Part shown: piece after piece, positions 7,640 through 15,449 of the stretch | How the letters are laid out: every line of letters begins with the position of its first letter | Position numbering within the stretch: the first letter of the stretch is position 1 | Origin: Labilithrix sp. | GTDB taxonomy: Bacteria; Myxococcota_A; Polyangia; Polyangiales; Polyangiaceae | Length of the DNA: 64,000 bases | Reading direction: 5' to 3' | NCBI GenBank assembly: GCA_019637155.1 | Contig: JAHBWE010000015.1 | Coordinates: 1-64,000 of the forward strand | The notes under the pieces: model-generated | Database searches by the model: none | Seen by the model: the letters and a program-made list of their open reading frames with translations, nothing else | What the model was told of the DNA's origin: nothing | Translations under genes and position numbers: made by a program

Positions 7640-9118
7640 TCAGCGCCGGCCGATTCCGTCGAGGTCGTCGGGCTTCGGCGCGGGAGGAGGCGGCCTCGGC
7701 GCGGCGGGGACGGCCGACTTCACCGCCGGCGGCGGCGTGGGCTTTCGCTCCTCGGGCAGCGCGCTCGCGGCGGGCGGCTCCGTCACCGGCGGCGCGGCGG
7801 GCGTGACGGCGGGCGGGAGGTCCTTCCGTCCCGGCGGCAGCGGATTGTCGTTCCCGGCGGAGATCGGCGGCGGCGGCGTCTTTCGATCCGGCCGGCCGGT
7901 GAACATCACGATCCCGGCGGAGACGACGAGGCCCGCCGCGATCGCCGCCGCGCCGATGACGAAGTAGGGCGAGCGCGCGACGAGGGCGGGCTTCGGGGAG
8001 ACGGGGATGGTCGAGAGCGGCTGCACCGCGGTCTCGCCCCACGCGACCGAGGTCCCTTGCGCCTTGACCGGTCCGGACGGGCGGTTCTCGGCCGCGGGGA
8101 GCGCGCCGGAGCTCGGGCTGACGAGCGGGAGCACCACCGGGCCGCTCCCGGGGACGGAGCCGGGCGGCAGCGGCGCGGTCGCGGCGAGCACGTTGGTGCG
8201 GTTCGAGCTCACCGCGCGGATGCGGTCGGTCGCGGACGTCTGCGTGAGGCCGTGGAACGGCTCGAGCGCCTGCACGAGCTCGAGGACGCTCTGGTAGCGG
8301 TGCTCGGGCTGCTTCGCGAGGCAGCGATCGATGACGGCCTCGAGCCCCTCCGGCACCTCCGGCCGGTGCGAGCGGATCGACGGATGGCGCTCGGTCACGA
8401 CGACGAGCACGAGCTCGGTGACGGTCTCGGCGTAGAAGGGGATGCGGCCGGTGAGGAGCTCGTAGAGGATGACGCCGAGCGCCCAGATGTCGGTGCGCGC
8501 GTCGACGTTGCGCGCGGAGCGCAGCTGCTCCGGCGACATGTAGCTCGGCGATCCGATGATCTCGGTCGTCTTCGTGAGCTGCATCTCTCCGGGCGTCGAG
8601 GGGTCGACCTTCGAGATGCCGAAGTCGAGGACCTTCACGAGCGGCTTGCCCGCGACCGAGCGCGTGAGGAAGAGGTTCTTCGGCTTGAGGTCGCGATGGA
8701 CGATGCCGGCGGCGTGCGCCTCCGCGATCGCCTCGCAGGCCTGGAGCACGTAGTCGACCGCCTCCGTGACGGTGGGGAGCGTCGGGCCCTCGCAGACGTC
8801 GCCGAGGTCTTGACCCTCGAGGCGCTCCATCACGATGTAGGGGCGACCGTCCTCGAGCGTGCCGACGTCGAAGACGCGGGCGACGTGCTCGCTCCGCAGG
8901 CTGACCGCGGCGCGCGCCTCGCGCATGAAGCGGCCGACCACGTCGGTGTGGTCGAGCGCGACGGAGCGGAGCAGCTTGATCGCGACGTTGGTGTTGAGCC
9001 CCTCGTGGCGCGCGGCGAGGACGACGCCCATGCCGCCGGAGCCGATCATGCGCTCGACGCGGTATTTCCCGGCGAGGAGCTCGCCGCCGGAGAAGGTGGG
9101 CTGCGTCGTGTCCTGCAT
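7640..9118 (-). CDS. Hanks-type serine/threonine protein kinase, single-pass membrane
   Basis: A 492-aa protein with a complete kinase domain at about 16-280. It has the P-loop GSGGMGVV, VAIKLL with the ATP-binding Lys, a catalytic loop HRDLKPKN, DFGISK, the SYMSPEQ activation-segment end and DIWALGVILYELLTG. A Pro/Ser-rich linker leads to one transmembrane helix at about 395-420 (FVIGAAAIAAGLVVSAGIVMF) and a Pro-rich tail outside. All catalytic residues are present, so it should be active. It is divergent from lgt (51 bp) and precedes the PEGA-like protein gene, a likely partner. No ligand-binding PASTA repeats are seen. Confidence 0.93.
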   Translation of the reverse strand: MQDTTQPTFSGGELLAGKYRVERMIGSGGMGVVLAARHEGLNTNVAIKLLRSVALDHTDVVGRFMREARAAVSLRSEHVARVFDVGTLEDGRPYIVMERLEGQDLGDVCEGPTLPTVTEAVDYVLQACEAIAEAHAAGIVHRDLKPKNLFLTRSVAGKPLVKVLDFGISKVDPSTPGEMQLTKTTEIIGSPSYMSPEQLRSARNVDARTDIWALGVILYELLTGRIPFYAETVTELVLVVVTERHPSIRSHRPEVPEGLEAVIDRCLAKQPEHRYQSVLELVQALEPFHGLTQTSATDRIRAVSSNRTNVLAATAPLPPGSVPGSGPVVLPLVSPSSGALPAAENRPSGPVKAQGTSVAWGETAVQPLSTIPVSPKPALVARSPYFVIGAAAIAAGLVVSAGIVMFTGRPDRKTPPPPISAGNDNPLPPGRKDLPPAVTPAAPPVTEPPAASALPEERKPTPPPAVKSAVPAAPRPPPPAPKPDDLDGIGRR

Positions 9119-9168
9119 CCGATCACGGGAGAGTATCGGTCGGGCCGAGGGGCGTCGAGCGCGGTGGT

Positions 9169-10131
9169 ATGCTCGGCGAACGCTGCATGCGGCCGGAGCT
9201 ATTCCGCCTCTTCGACGTCGGGTTCCCGTCGTACTTCGTCCTCCTCTTGTCGGGCTTCGTGTTCGCGACGGGCCTCGGCGTGCTCTGGGCGCGGCGCATC
9301 GGGCTGAACCCCGACGTGATCGTCGACCTCGGGCTCGCGATGCTCCTCGCCGGCGTCGTCGGCTCGCGCATCCTGCACGTGCTCGCGGACGGTCACTTCA
9401 TGGAGTACGTGCACCTCTGCACGGACCCGAGCCAGGTCGACTGGCCGTTCGACAAGGCGGAGTGCGTCTCGCCCGTGTACGACGGCGTCTGGGACGCGAC
9501 GCGCGGCGTCTGCCATCCGAAGGAGAGCGACTGCTTCGCGTGGGCGAAGTTCTGGGCCGGCGGCCTCACGTATTACGGCGGCTTCATCGGCGCGACGGTG
9601 GCGGCGGTGTTCCTCCTCCGGCGCGATCGCTTCCCGTTCTGGAAGGCGGCGGACATGGCGGGGTTCGCGATCCCGATCGGGCTCGGCTTCGGCCGGATGG
9701 GGTGCCTCCTCGCGGGCTGCTGCTTCGGCGCGACGACCTCGCTGCCGTGGGGGCTCTCGTTCCCGCCGCGGAGCCCGGCGAGCGACGCGCAGGCGAAGGC
9801 GAACATATTGCAGAGTGCACGCATGTGGAGCGCGCCGGTCCATCCGACGCAGATCTACGAGTCGGCGCTCTCGCTCCTCGTCGCGGTGGTGTGTCTCTAC
9901 GTCGTGCTCCCGCGGAAGCGCTACGACGGGCAGGTCTTCGCGGCGTCGCTCGTGCTCTACGCTTGCGCTCGCTTCGCGTGCGAGGTGCTGCGGCGCGACG
10001 ATCGCGGCGGCTTCCTCGGTCTCTCGACGTCGCAGCTCATCGGTCTCGGCCTCATCGCGGCGGCCGCGGTCATCCACGTCGTGCGTGGCAAGCGCGCGCG
10101 TGGGACGATTTCGCCCAGCGCGGCGACGTGA
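9169..10131 (+). CDS. lgt: Prolipoprotein diacylglyceryl transferase
   Basis: A roughly 320-aa inner-membrane enzyme that moves diacylglycerol from phosphatidylglycerol to the lipobox Cys of prolipoproteins. It has about seven hydrophobic helices, the GGLTYYGGFIGA motif, the signature GFGRMGCLLAGCCFG, and HPTQIYES, which carries conserved His/Glu. The usual HGG of E. coli Lgt reads YGG here; GRxGCxxAGCCxG is a common variant outside enterobacteria. An insertion rich in Asp/Cys follows the third helix (about 75-120). ATG at 9169 or the in-frame ATG at 9187 (MRPELFRLF) could be the start; neither has a strong ribosome-binding site. The window's many lipoproteins are its substrates. Confidence 0.9.
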   Translation: MLGERCMRPELFRLFDVGFPSYFVLLLSGFVFATGLGVLWARRIGLNPDVIVDLGLAMLLAGVVGSRILHVLADGHFMEYVHLCTDPSQVDWPFDKAECVSPVYDGVWDATRGVCHPKESDCFAWAKFWAGGLTYYGGFIGATVAAVFLLRRDRFPFWKAADMAGFAIPIGLGFGRMGCLLAGCCFGATTSLPWGLSFPPRSPASDAQAKANILQSARMWSAPVHPTQIYESALSLLVAVVCLYVVLPRKRYDGQVFAASLVLYACARFACEVLRRDDRGGFLGLSTSQLIGLGLIAAAAVIHVVRGKRARGTISPSAAT

Positions 10132-10189
10132 GCGTGCGCCGGCGCCGCCGCCTCTCGGGAGCGGAACGAGGCTTGCTCCGTGCTCGAGC

Positions 10190-10405
10190 ATGAACATCAC
10201 GCCCACGTCCGAGCGCGGCAGCGAGGACCCGAGCCCGACCGGCCCCGAAGGCGAACGTGTCGGCGACGACGACGCTCGCGACGAGGGCGACGACGCGCCG
10301 AAGAAGTCGAACAAGGAGCTCGAGCCGATCCCAGGCCCGGGCGCGCCGCTCGTCCCCGATCACCCGACGATCGACTCGAACCCGATCGACCCACGGGTGT
10401 TTTGA
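10190..10405 (+). CDS. Small acidic disordered protein
   Basis: 71 aa, MNITPTSERGSEDPSPTGPE at the start, then Asp/Glu/Lys and Pro-rich sequence ending DSNPIDPRVF. No cysteines, no hydrophobic segment and no recognised domain, so it is expected to be intrinsically disordered. Codon use in this frame has the G/C third-position bias of neighbouring genes. It lies 59 bp after lgt in the same direction and converges on the stress-type membrane protein gene. Small proteins of this style are common in myxobacterial genomes, but nothing shows a function. Confidence 0.5.
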   Translation: MNITPTSERGSEDPSPTGPEGERVGDDDARDEGDDAPKKSNKELEPIPGPGAPLVPDHPTIDSNPIDPRVF

Positions 10406-10482
10406 GTCCCCGCCGGGGGATGCTCCGCGCGCGGGCGCGCGCTCCGCCGCCCCCGGACCCCCCGAGAGGCGGGTCTTGAGGG

Positions 10483-11010
10483 TCAGGCGCGGGCTTGCGG
10501 GAGGGCGGCCTCCGAGGTCGTGACGATGTCGGTGGCGATGACGCTGTCGAGGACGGCGCGGACGACGTCGGCGTCGTTGGCGCTGCGGATGTGGACGGCG
10601 ACGAGGATGCTGCCGATGGTGCTCTTGCCCTCGTAGTACTTGGCCTCGATCTCGGGGACGGTCGCGCCGAGCATCGCGCCGGCGACGCCGACGACGAAGC
10701 CGCCGACCGCGGCGCCGGCGAGCGCGGCGAGGAGGGGCCCGAGCTCGCCGACCGCGCGCAGCGAAGGGAAGAGGCCGGCGAGCGAGAGGGCGAGGCCGAG
10801 CGTCGCGCCGAGCATCGCGCCGAAGCCGATGCCCATGAGCGCGCCTTCCGGCGCCTTGGTGTTCGCCTCGAAGCCGAAGTCGTGATCGCCGTGACGGTCG
10901 GGATAGAGGACGGAGACGTCCCGCGGCGAGATGCCCGACTCGGCGAGCCGCCGCACGGCCTGGTCGGCCTGAAGAGGAGTGTCGACGATGCCCATGACGA
11001 CGCGCTTCAT
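10483..11010 (-). CDS. Membrane protein of the general-stress (DUF1269/GsiB-17M-like) type
   Basis: 175 aa from the ATG at 11010, chosen because GGGAG lies about 7 bp upstream. The N-terminal 60 residues form an alpha/beta domain (VVMGIVDTPLQADQAVRRLAE, then SVLYPD). They match general-stress protein 17M-type domains that read like a half ferredoxin fold. Two Gly/Ala-rich hydrophobic hairpins follow (GIGFGAMLGATLGLALSLAG; LAALAGAAVGGFVVGVAGAMLG), then a second small alpha/beta segment ending VIATDIVTTSE. The glycine-zipper-like hairpins suggest membrane insertion. An inverted repeat (11069-11084) lies 58 bp upstream and may be its operator. Confidence 0.7.
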   Translation of the reverse strand: MKRVVMGIVDTPLQADQAVRRLAESGISPRDVSVLYPDRHGDHDFGFEANTKAPEGALMGIGFGAMLGATLGLALSLAGLFPSLRAVGELGPLLAALAGAAVGGFVVGVAGAMLGATVPEIEAKYYEGKSTIGSILVAVHIRSANDADVVRAVLDSVIATDIVTTSEAALPQARA

Positions 11011-11068
11011 ACCGCTCCCTCGAAGCAGCGCGCGTGCCGGATCGATCCGATCACGAGGGAGGATCCGA

Positions 11069-11084
11069 GGATCTGTAAAGATCC
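11069..11084. promoter_or_regulatory. Perfect inverted repeat GGATCT-gtaa-AGATCC in a divergent intergenic region
   Basis: A six-base stem with a four-base spacer lies between the stress-type protein gene (minus) and the polysaccharide deacetylase gene (plus). Its size suits a dimeric repressor site. No T-run follows, so it is unlikely to be a terminator. Regulation is inferred from position only. Confidence 0.3.
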
Positions 11085-11199
11085 GCAGTTCTACCTCCAC
11101 CCTCATGATCCCACATGGGCCGGCTCGAGCAATTTCCATTGGTTAGACGTGTCGGGGTGGGTGGTCCGATGTGTGCTGATAGCTCGGGCACACGTCCAC

Positions 11200-11204
11200 G
11201 GAGG
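11200..11204 (+). promoter_or_regulatory. Ribosome-binding site GGAGG deciding the start of the deacetylase gene
   Basis: GGAGG lies nine bases before the ATG at 11214 and selects it over the open frame that runs upstream to 11115. Starting here yields a normal lipoprotein signal sequence. Confidence 0.7.
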
Positions 11205-11213
11205 TTCTTGAAC

Positions 11214-12209
11214 ATGGTCTCTCGTCGTCTCCTCGCCCTGCTCCTCGTCGCTTCTTCTGGCTGCATCGCGGTCGCTGGCTGCTCCGCGGAGACCGACGAC
11301 GACACGGCGACGGACGACGGCGCCGACGACGGCATCCCGGGCGACGGGTCCTCGGAAGACGAGGTCGTCGGCGAGCGCCAGCTGAACGGCTCGGAGCTCC
11401 CGGCGAAGACCGTGTCGCTCACGTTCGACGACGGCCCCGGGCCGCGCACGCAGGAGCTCGCCGAGTACCTCGCGTCGGAGGGGATCCCCGCCGCCTTCTT
11501 CATCAACGGCAAGAACGCGCCGGGCCGCCAGAAGGCGCTCCAGGCGATCGTCGACAACGGCCACGAGCTCGCGAACCACACGCACAACCATCTCCAGCTC
11601 ACCTCGCAGTCGAGCGCCAAGGTCGTCGCCGAGGTCCAGCTCACCGACGACGTCATCAAGCAGTACCAGCCGCGCGGTCCGTGGTTCATCCGCGCTCCGT
11701 TCGGTGCGTGGAACGGCAGCGTCGCGCGCTCGATCAACAACAGCGCGATGAGCAAGTACGTCGGCTCGATCTTCTGGAACGAGGGCGGCGCGCTCACCTC
11801 GAACGCGGCGGCCGACTGGGACTGCTGGGGCAAGGGCGTCAGCGTCCAGCGCTGCGGCGACCTCTACCTCCAGGAGATCAAGCGCAACGGGAAGGGCATC
11901 GTCCTCTTCCACGACATCCACGGCAAGACGGTCGACATGATGAAGCAGGTCGTCGTCCCCGGCCTCAAGGCCGCGGGCTTCAAGTTCGCGCGGCTCCAGG
12001 ACGTGCCGTCGATCAAGCGCGCGATGGGCGCCGCCGGCGGCCCGCCCGCGGCGGCCAACGAGTGCGCGAGCGCCACGCTCGGCCGCAACGTGAAGGAGAA
12101 CGTCTGCGTGCAGTCGCGCACGGACGAGAAGTGGTACCGCTGCGTGGACGGCGAGTGGGCGCGCTCCGAGGCCGGCGACGCGCGCTGCACCGCCCGCCAC
12201 CCGCTCTGA
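11214..12209 (+). CDS. Lipoprotein polysaccharide deacetylase (NodB domain, CE4)
   Basis: 331 aa. The lipoprotein signal ends with VAGC (Cys23), followed by an acidic linker. The NodB homology domain runs from about 66 to 260. Motif 1 is TFDDGPGP (Asp72/Asp73), motif 2 is HTHNH (metal ligands His122 and His126), and motif 3 is RAPFGAWN. Late motif LFHDIHGKTVDM supplies the catalytic His region. Such enzymes de-N-acetylate peptidoglycan or other amino-sugar polymers in a divalent-metal-dependent way. A C-terminal extension with three cysteines (ANECASATL, NVCVQ, RCVDGEW) may be a small disulfide module. Its stop overlaps the next gene's ATG. The substrate is not determined by sequence. Confidence 0.88.
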   Translation: MVSRRLLALLLVASSGCIAVAGCSAETDDDTATDDGADDGIPGDGSSEDEVVGERQLNGSELPAKTVSLTFDDGPGPRTQELAEYLASEGIPAAFFINGKNAPGRQKALQAIVDNGHELANHTHNHLQLTSQSSAKVVAEVQLTDDVIKQYQPRGPWFIRAPFGAWNGSVARSINNSAMSKYVGSIFWNEGGALTSNAAADWDCWGKGVSVQRCGDLYLQEIKRNGKGIVLFHDIHGKTVDMMKQVVVPGLKAAGFKFARLQDVPSIKRAMGAAGGPPAAANECASATLGRNVKENVCVQSRTDEKWYRCVDGEWARSEAGDARCTARHPL

Positions 12210-12889
12210 TGGCGGCGAGGAAATCTCCGAAGAACCCCGACGAAGCGAAGCTCCGCGCGCTGGGCCTCTCGTTCCCCGAGACGACCGAGGACTTTCCGTG
12301 GGGCCACCGCGCGCTGAAGGTGAAGGGCAAGGCCTTCTGCTTCATGGGCACCGGCGCCGAGGCGGGCTCCGACAGCGACGACTTCTTCTTCACCGTGAAG
12401 CTCCCGCACACGGGCGCGATGGCGCTCACGCTCCCGGGCGTGAAGCCCACCGGCTACGGCCTCGGCAAGTCGGGCTGGGTCTCCGCGAGCTGGCCGCCCG
12501 GCAAGGCGCCCGTCGCCATGCTGCGCGACTGGCTCCGCGAGAGCTACTGCGCGGTCGCGCCGAAGAAGCTCGCCGCGCAGCTCGAAGGCGACGCGCCGCC
12601 CGCACGCGCGCCGAAGACTCGCGTAACCTCGGCCCCATGTCCGAGCCCGCCGCCCACACGCACCACGCGATCGACTACATCGAGATCACCGTCACCGACG
12701 TCGCCGCCGCGAAGCAGTTCTACGGCGAAGCCTTCGGCTGGACGTTCAACGACTACGGCCCCGGCTACGCCGGCATCCGCGGCGAGACGCGCGAGCAAGG
12801 CGGCCTCGCGCAAGGCGAAAAGCCGGCGCGCGGGGGCCCGCTCGTCGTCCTCTTCTCGCGCGACCTCGACGCGACGCTCACGGCGGTGA
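12209..12889 (+). CDS. YjbR/MmcQ-fold (DUF1801/YjbR-like) protein with an anomalous C-terminal tail
   Basis: The first ~135 residues are a typical YjbR-type domain: LRALGLSFPETTEDFPWGHR, KVKGKAFCFMG, FFFTVKLP and a late helix DWLRESYCAVAPKKLAAQL. After residue ~138 the frame runs 253 bp out of phase into the glyoxalase gene, giving a Ser/Thr/Arg/Pro-rich tail that looks like a shadow. A TAA sits at 12624-12626 in the +1 frame, exactly where a protein of normal family length would stop. A single-base frameshift near 12600 (real or sequencing error) is therefore likely, with the true end about 12626. The ATG overlaps the stop of the deacetylase gene. The biochemical function of the family is unclear; a DNA-binding role has been suggested. 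Confidence 0.65.
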   Translation: MAARKSPKNPDEAKLRALGLSFPETTEDFPWGHRALKVKGKAFCFMGTGAEAGSDSDDFFFTVKLPHTGAMALTLPGVKPTGYGLGKSGWVSASWPPGKAPVAMLRDWLRESYCAVAPKKLAAQLEGDAPPARAPKTRVTSAPCPSPPPTRTTRSTTSRSPSPTSPPRSSSTAKPSAGRSTTTAPATPASAARRASKAASRKAKSRRAGARSSSSSRATSTRRSRR

Positions 12890-12999
12890 AGAGCGCGGGC
12901 GGCGCGATCGTGAAGGAGCCGTTCGCGTTCCCCGGCGGCCGGCGCTTCCAGTTCACCGATCCGAGCGGCAACGAGCTCGCGGTCTGGGCCGAGCGCTAG
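12637..12999 (+). CDS. Glyoxalase/bleomycin-resistance (VOC) family protein
   Basis: 120 aa, one vicinal-oxygen-chelate domain. It opens HHAIDYIEITVTDVAAAKQF, the usual first strand and helix carrying a metal-ligand His, followed by FYGEAFGWTFNDYG and YAGIRG. GPLVVLFSRDLDATLTAVKSAG comes next, and it ends RRFQFTDPSGNELAVWAE with the terminal metal-ligand Glu. Members without further context are usually annotated as lyase/dioxygenase-like proteins of unknown substrate. The start is the ATG at 12637. It follows the YjbR gene closely, and if that gene ends at 12626 the two are 10 bp apart in one operon. Confidence 0.82.
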   Translation: MSEPAAHTHHAIDYIEITVTDVAAAKQFYGEAFGWTFNDYGPGYAGIRGETREQGGLAQGEKPARGGPLVVLFSRDLDATLTAVKSAGGAIVKEPFAFPGGRRFQFTDPSGNELAVWAER

Positions 13000-13009
13000 A
13001 TACGTCCGA

Positions 13010-13882
13010 TCACTTCACGTCGCTCTCGACGAGCGGCGCGGTGCAGTTGGCGACGAGCGACGGGTCGAACGAGATCGACCATCCGAAGATGAACCCGTTG
13101 TCCTCCGACCAGCGGTCGGTGACGCGGAGCGTCCATTCGCCGTTCAGCTCGCTGCCGACGAGCGAGTCGAGCGACTTCGCAGGGCGGTAGCTCCCCGGCG
13201 CGAGCGACTTCGGGAGGATCTTGTGCTTCGCCGCCTCCGAGTCGAGCATCGCGGGGTTCGGCGCGTCGGCGGACCAGCAGTACTCCGCGCCCTTGCCCGC
13301 GACCGGGCGCGCCTTGTCGTCGAGCCTGTTCGGCTCGCCCATCGAGAGGCCGTTGCCCTGCCGGCCGCGGAAGTCGGTGAGGATCGCCTCCTTGCCGTCG
13401 GGGCTGATCAGCTTGATCTCGAGGTCGCGGAGCCAGGAGTGCTCCATCGTCACGCAGATCTTCACGAGGTCCTTCTCCGACGCGATCGTCTTGTCCGGGT
13501 CGAAGCCCTTGAACTTCAGCTTCGACTCGTAGGGCACGCCCTCGCCGTCGTTGCCGTCCGGGAGCGCGAGCGGCGTCGCCTCGGGTTTGTCGACCTCGCC
13601 GCAGACCGGACAGCTGCCGACGCCGGAGCAGTCGGGATCGGCGCAGTCGACGAGGCCGTCGCAGTCCTCGTCGCCGCCGCCGGAGCACTGCTCGGGCTTC
13701 GGCTCGTCGCAGGTCGCGCCGTCGTCCTTGCCGCCTTTGCCTTTGCCGGCGATGGAGCCGGGGCCCGTCGCGGCCGCCGCTTCGTCCACGTCGGTGTCGG
13801 CGTCTTCGCCGGCCGGTGCGGCGGTGCAGGCGACGAGCCCGGAGAGGACGAGGATCGCGAAGCCGGCGGCCTTTTGCATCAC
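13010..13882 (-). CDS. Lipoprotein with Cys/Asp-rich motif and P-domain (first of a tandem pair)
   Basis: 290 aa. Lipobox LVAC (Cys19), a Gly/Lys/Asp-rich linker, then DEDCDGLVDCADPDCSG near 75-90. The latter is a Cys/Asp motif widespread in myxobacterial surface proteins and resembles calcium-binding repeats. GVGSCPVCG follows, then a proprotein-convertase P-domain-like beta sandwich (about 120-285). P-domain hallmarks are VCVTMEHSWLRDLEIKLISPDG, DFRGRQGNG, and a late GEWTLRVTDRW-x(n)-GFIFGWSISF. P-domains help fold or target secreted proteases, but no protease domain is attached here. It is a close paralogue of 14005-14841. Confidence 0.82.
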   Translation of the reverse strand: MMQKAAGFAILVLSGLVACTAAPAGEDADTDVDEAAAATGPGSIAGKGKGGKDDGATCDEPKPEQCSGGGDEDCDGLVDCADPDCSGVGSCPVCGEVDKPEATPLALPDGNDGEGVPYESKLKFKGFDPDKTIASEKDLVKICVTMEHSWLRDLEIKLISPDGKEAILTDFRGRQGNGLSMGEPNRLDDKARPVAGKGAEYCWSADAPNPAMLDSEAAKHKILPKSLAPGSYRPAKSLDSLVGSELNGEWTLRVTDRWSEDNGFIFGWSISFDPSLVANCTAPLVESDVK

Positions 13883-13951
13883 GAGCAGAACGACAGCAAG
13901 CGCGATGCCGTCGCGCCGTTCCGCAGAAAAAGCCTGAAATCGCGGGGCGCG

Positions 13952-13974
13952 CCTGGGGCGGCCAGGCCCCCAGG
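13952..13974 (-). terminator. Hairpin between the tandem P-domain genes
   Basis: CCTGGGG (13952-13958) pairs with CCCCAGG (13968-13974) across a nine-base loop, downstream of the 14005-14841 gene in its reading direction. No clear T-run follows, so termination is uncertain; it may instead attenuate read-through into the paralogue. Confidence 0.35.
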
Positions 13975-13989
13975 GTGTATCCCGCGCGT

Positions 13990-14013
13990 TACTTCACTAC
14001 TTCGCTACTTCAC
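13990..14013. repeat. Three imperfect 8-bp tandem repeats (TACTTCAC / TACTTCGC / TACTTCAC) at a stop codon
   Basis: The repeats span the end of the 14005-14841 gene. On the minus strand each unit reads GTGAAGTA-like and carries an additional TAG or TAA stop, so the gene has a backup series of stop codons. Probably a small slippage-derived duplication. Confidence 0.6.
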
Positions 14014-14841
14014 GCCGAGGTCGGCGATCGGGACGGAGCAGTCCTTCACGAGCTCGGGCTTGAAGGCGATCGACCAGCCGAAGATGAAGCCGTTGTCGAG
14101 CGACCACCGATCGGTCACGCGGATGGTCCATTTGCCGTTCAAATCGCTGCCGACGAGGGCGTCCATCGAGGTCACCGGGCGGTACGTGCCGGGCGTCATC
14201 GTCTTGTAGTAGGTCTCGAGCGAGGGCTTCGCGTCCTCGGAGTCGAGCATCGGCGGGTTCGGCGCGTCGGGCGCCCAGCAGTACTCCGCGCCGGTCCCCG
14301 CGATCGGCTGGTCGACGAGGTCGTCCATGTTCGGCGTGCCCATCCGGATCTGCGTGCCGTCACGGCCGCGGAAGTCCGAGAGGATGACCTCCTTACCGGA
14401 GGGGCTGATGACCTTGATCTCGAGATCGCGGAGCCACGAGTGCTCCATCGTCACGCAGATCTTCACGAGGTCGGCGCCCTTCGTCACCTGGCCGACGCCG
14501 AAGCCGGTGAAGTTCAGCGTCCCCTCGTAGGGCACACCTTCGCCGTCGTTGCCGTCGGGGAGGGGGAGCGGCGTCGCCTCGGGGCGCTCGACCGCGCCGC
14601 ACACCGGGCAGCTCCCGACGCCGGAGCAATCGGGATCGGCGCAATCGACGAGTCCGTCGCAATCGTCGTCTTTGCCGTTTCCGCACGCCTCCTTCGTGTC
14701 GGCCTTGCATCCGGCGCCGGGCGTGACGCCGCCGATGTTCGGCGTGCTCTTCCCGCCCGCGCCGGCGCCGTCGTCCTCCGCGGAGGAGCCGCACGCGAGG
14801 AGGAAGCCGAGGACGAGCAGGCCACACGCCGTCTTCCGCAT
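14005..14841 (-). CDS. Lipoprotein with Cys/Asp-rich motif and P-domain (second of a tandem pair)
   Basis: 278 aa. Lipobox LLAC (Cys17), a short linker, DDDCDGLVDCADPDCSG, GVGSCPVCG, then a P-domain-like region with KICVTMEHSWLRDLEIKVIS, DFRGRDGTQ and GKWTIRVTDRW followed by GFIFGWSIAF. It matches the protein at 13010-13882 over its whole mature length, including the block PEATPLxLPDGNDGEGVPYE. The pair therefore arose by tandem duplication, with the leader and linker having diverged most. Probably an outer-surface, calcium-stabilised lipoprotein. It diverges from the lipoprotein gene at 14862. Confidence 0.82.
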   Translation of the reverse strand: MRKTACGLLVLGFLLACGSSAEDDGAGAGGKSTPNIGGVTPGAGCKADTKEACGNGKDDDCDGLVDCADPDCSGVGSCPVCGAVERPEATPLPLPDGNDGEGVPYEGTLNFTGFGVGQVTKGADLVKICVTMEHSWLRDLEIKVISPSGKEVILSDFRGRDGTQIRMGTPNMDDLVDQPIAGTGAEYCWAPDAPNPPMLDSEDAKPSLETYYKTMTPGTYRPVTSMDALVGSDLNGKWTIRVTDRWSLDNGFIFGWSIAFKPELVKDCSVPIADLGVK

Positions 14842-14861
14842 CCCGATATGCTACGCGACGC

Positions 14862-15449
14862 GTGCGTACGCGGCGACTCCTCTTTCCCTTGCTCCTCGCG
14901 GCGTGCGGCGCCCGCACGGCGCTCGGCGAGGGCGCGGACGTGGACGACGACGGCTCTTTCGTCTTCGTGGACGCGGGCGTGACGCGCGACGCGGCGCGCC
15001 TCGACGCATCTCGGAGCGACGCATCTCGGAGCGACGTCGTGCTCCCGCCGCCGCCCGCGACGTGCAGCGGCCCGCTCTTCTCGTGCGGCATGAGGTTGCG
15101 CGTCGAGGAGGTCACGCTCTCCGCCGGCTCGTGCTTCGTCGACACCGACGTCGACGAAGGCAACGAGGGCCGCCTCGAGTTCGAGTGCTTCGGCGGCCTC
15201 GCGACGGCGCGCTTCGGAAAGACGGTCTTCTCCGGCACCTTCGACGGGCGGGACCTCGATCTCTGCGCCGGCTCGACGTACCGCTGGGCCGACGGCTGCG
15301 ACTGGACCAGCGCGCAGCGCCTCCGCGGCCAGCTCGCGACCGTGACGAACACGACGCTGCAGTTCGACTACGTCGAGAGCCCGGTCCCCGGCGAGCGCGG
15401 GTGCGCGTCGCCGTGCACCGCGCGCGCGACGGTCCGCGTCATCCCGTGA
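14862..15449 (+). CDS. Small lipoprotein of unknown function
   Basis: 195 aa from the GTG at 14862. Arg-rich start, hydrophobic core and lipobox LAAC (Cys15), then an acidic linker containing a duplicated DASRS unit. After the linker, about 130 residues are rich in beta strands and contain eight cysteines (TCSGPLFSCGM, GSCFVDTDVDEG, ECFGG, DLCAGSTY, DGCDW, GCASPCTA). These are likely disulfide-bonded in the periplasm or on the surface. No family recognised. Its 3' end overlaps the convergent site-2 protease gene by 11 bp. Confidence 0.7.
   Translation: MRTRRLLFPLLLAACGARTALGEGADVDDDGSFVFVDAGVTRDAARLDASRSDASRSDVVLPPPPATCSGPLFSCGMRLRVEEVTLSAGSCFVDTDVDEGNEGRLEFECFGGLATARFGKTVFSGTFDGRDLDLCAGSTYRWADGCDWTSAQRLRGQLATVTNTTLQFDYVESPVPGERGCASPCTARATVRVIP
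15003..15032. repeat. Two perfect copies of a 15-bp direct repeat
   Basis: GACGCATCTCGGAGC occurs at 15003-15017 and again at 15018-15032 inside the lipoprotein gene, in frame, encoding DASRS twice. A recent in-frame slippage duplication in the disordered linker. Confidence 0.8.

Noticed and set aside
10406..10482. GC-rich stretch after the small acidic gene as a bidirectional terminator
   Set aside because: Some pairing is possible (GCGCGCGGGCGCGCG), but there is no clear stem with a T-run on either strand.
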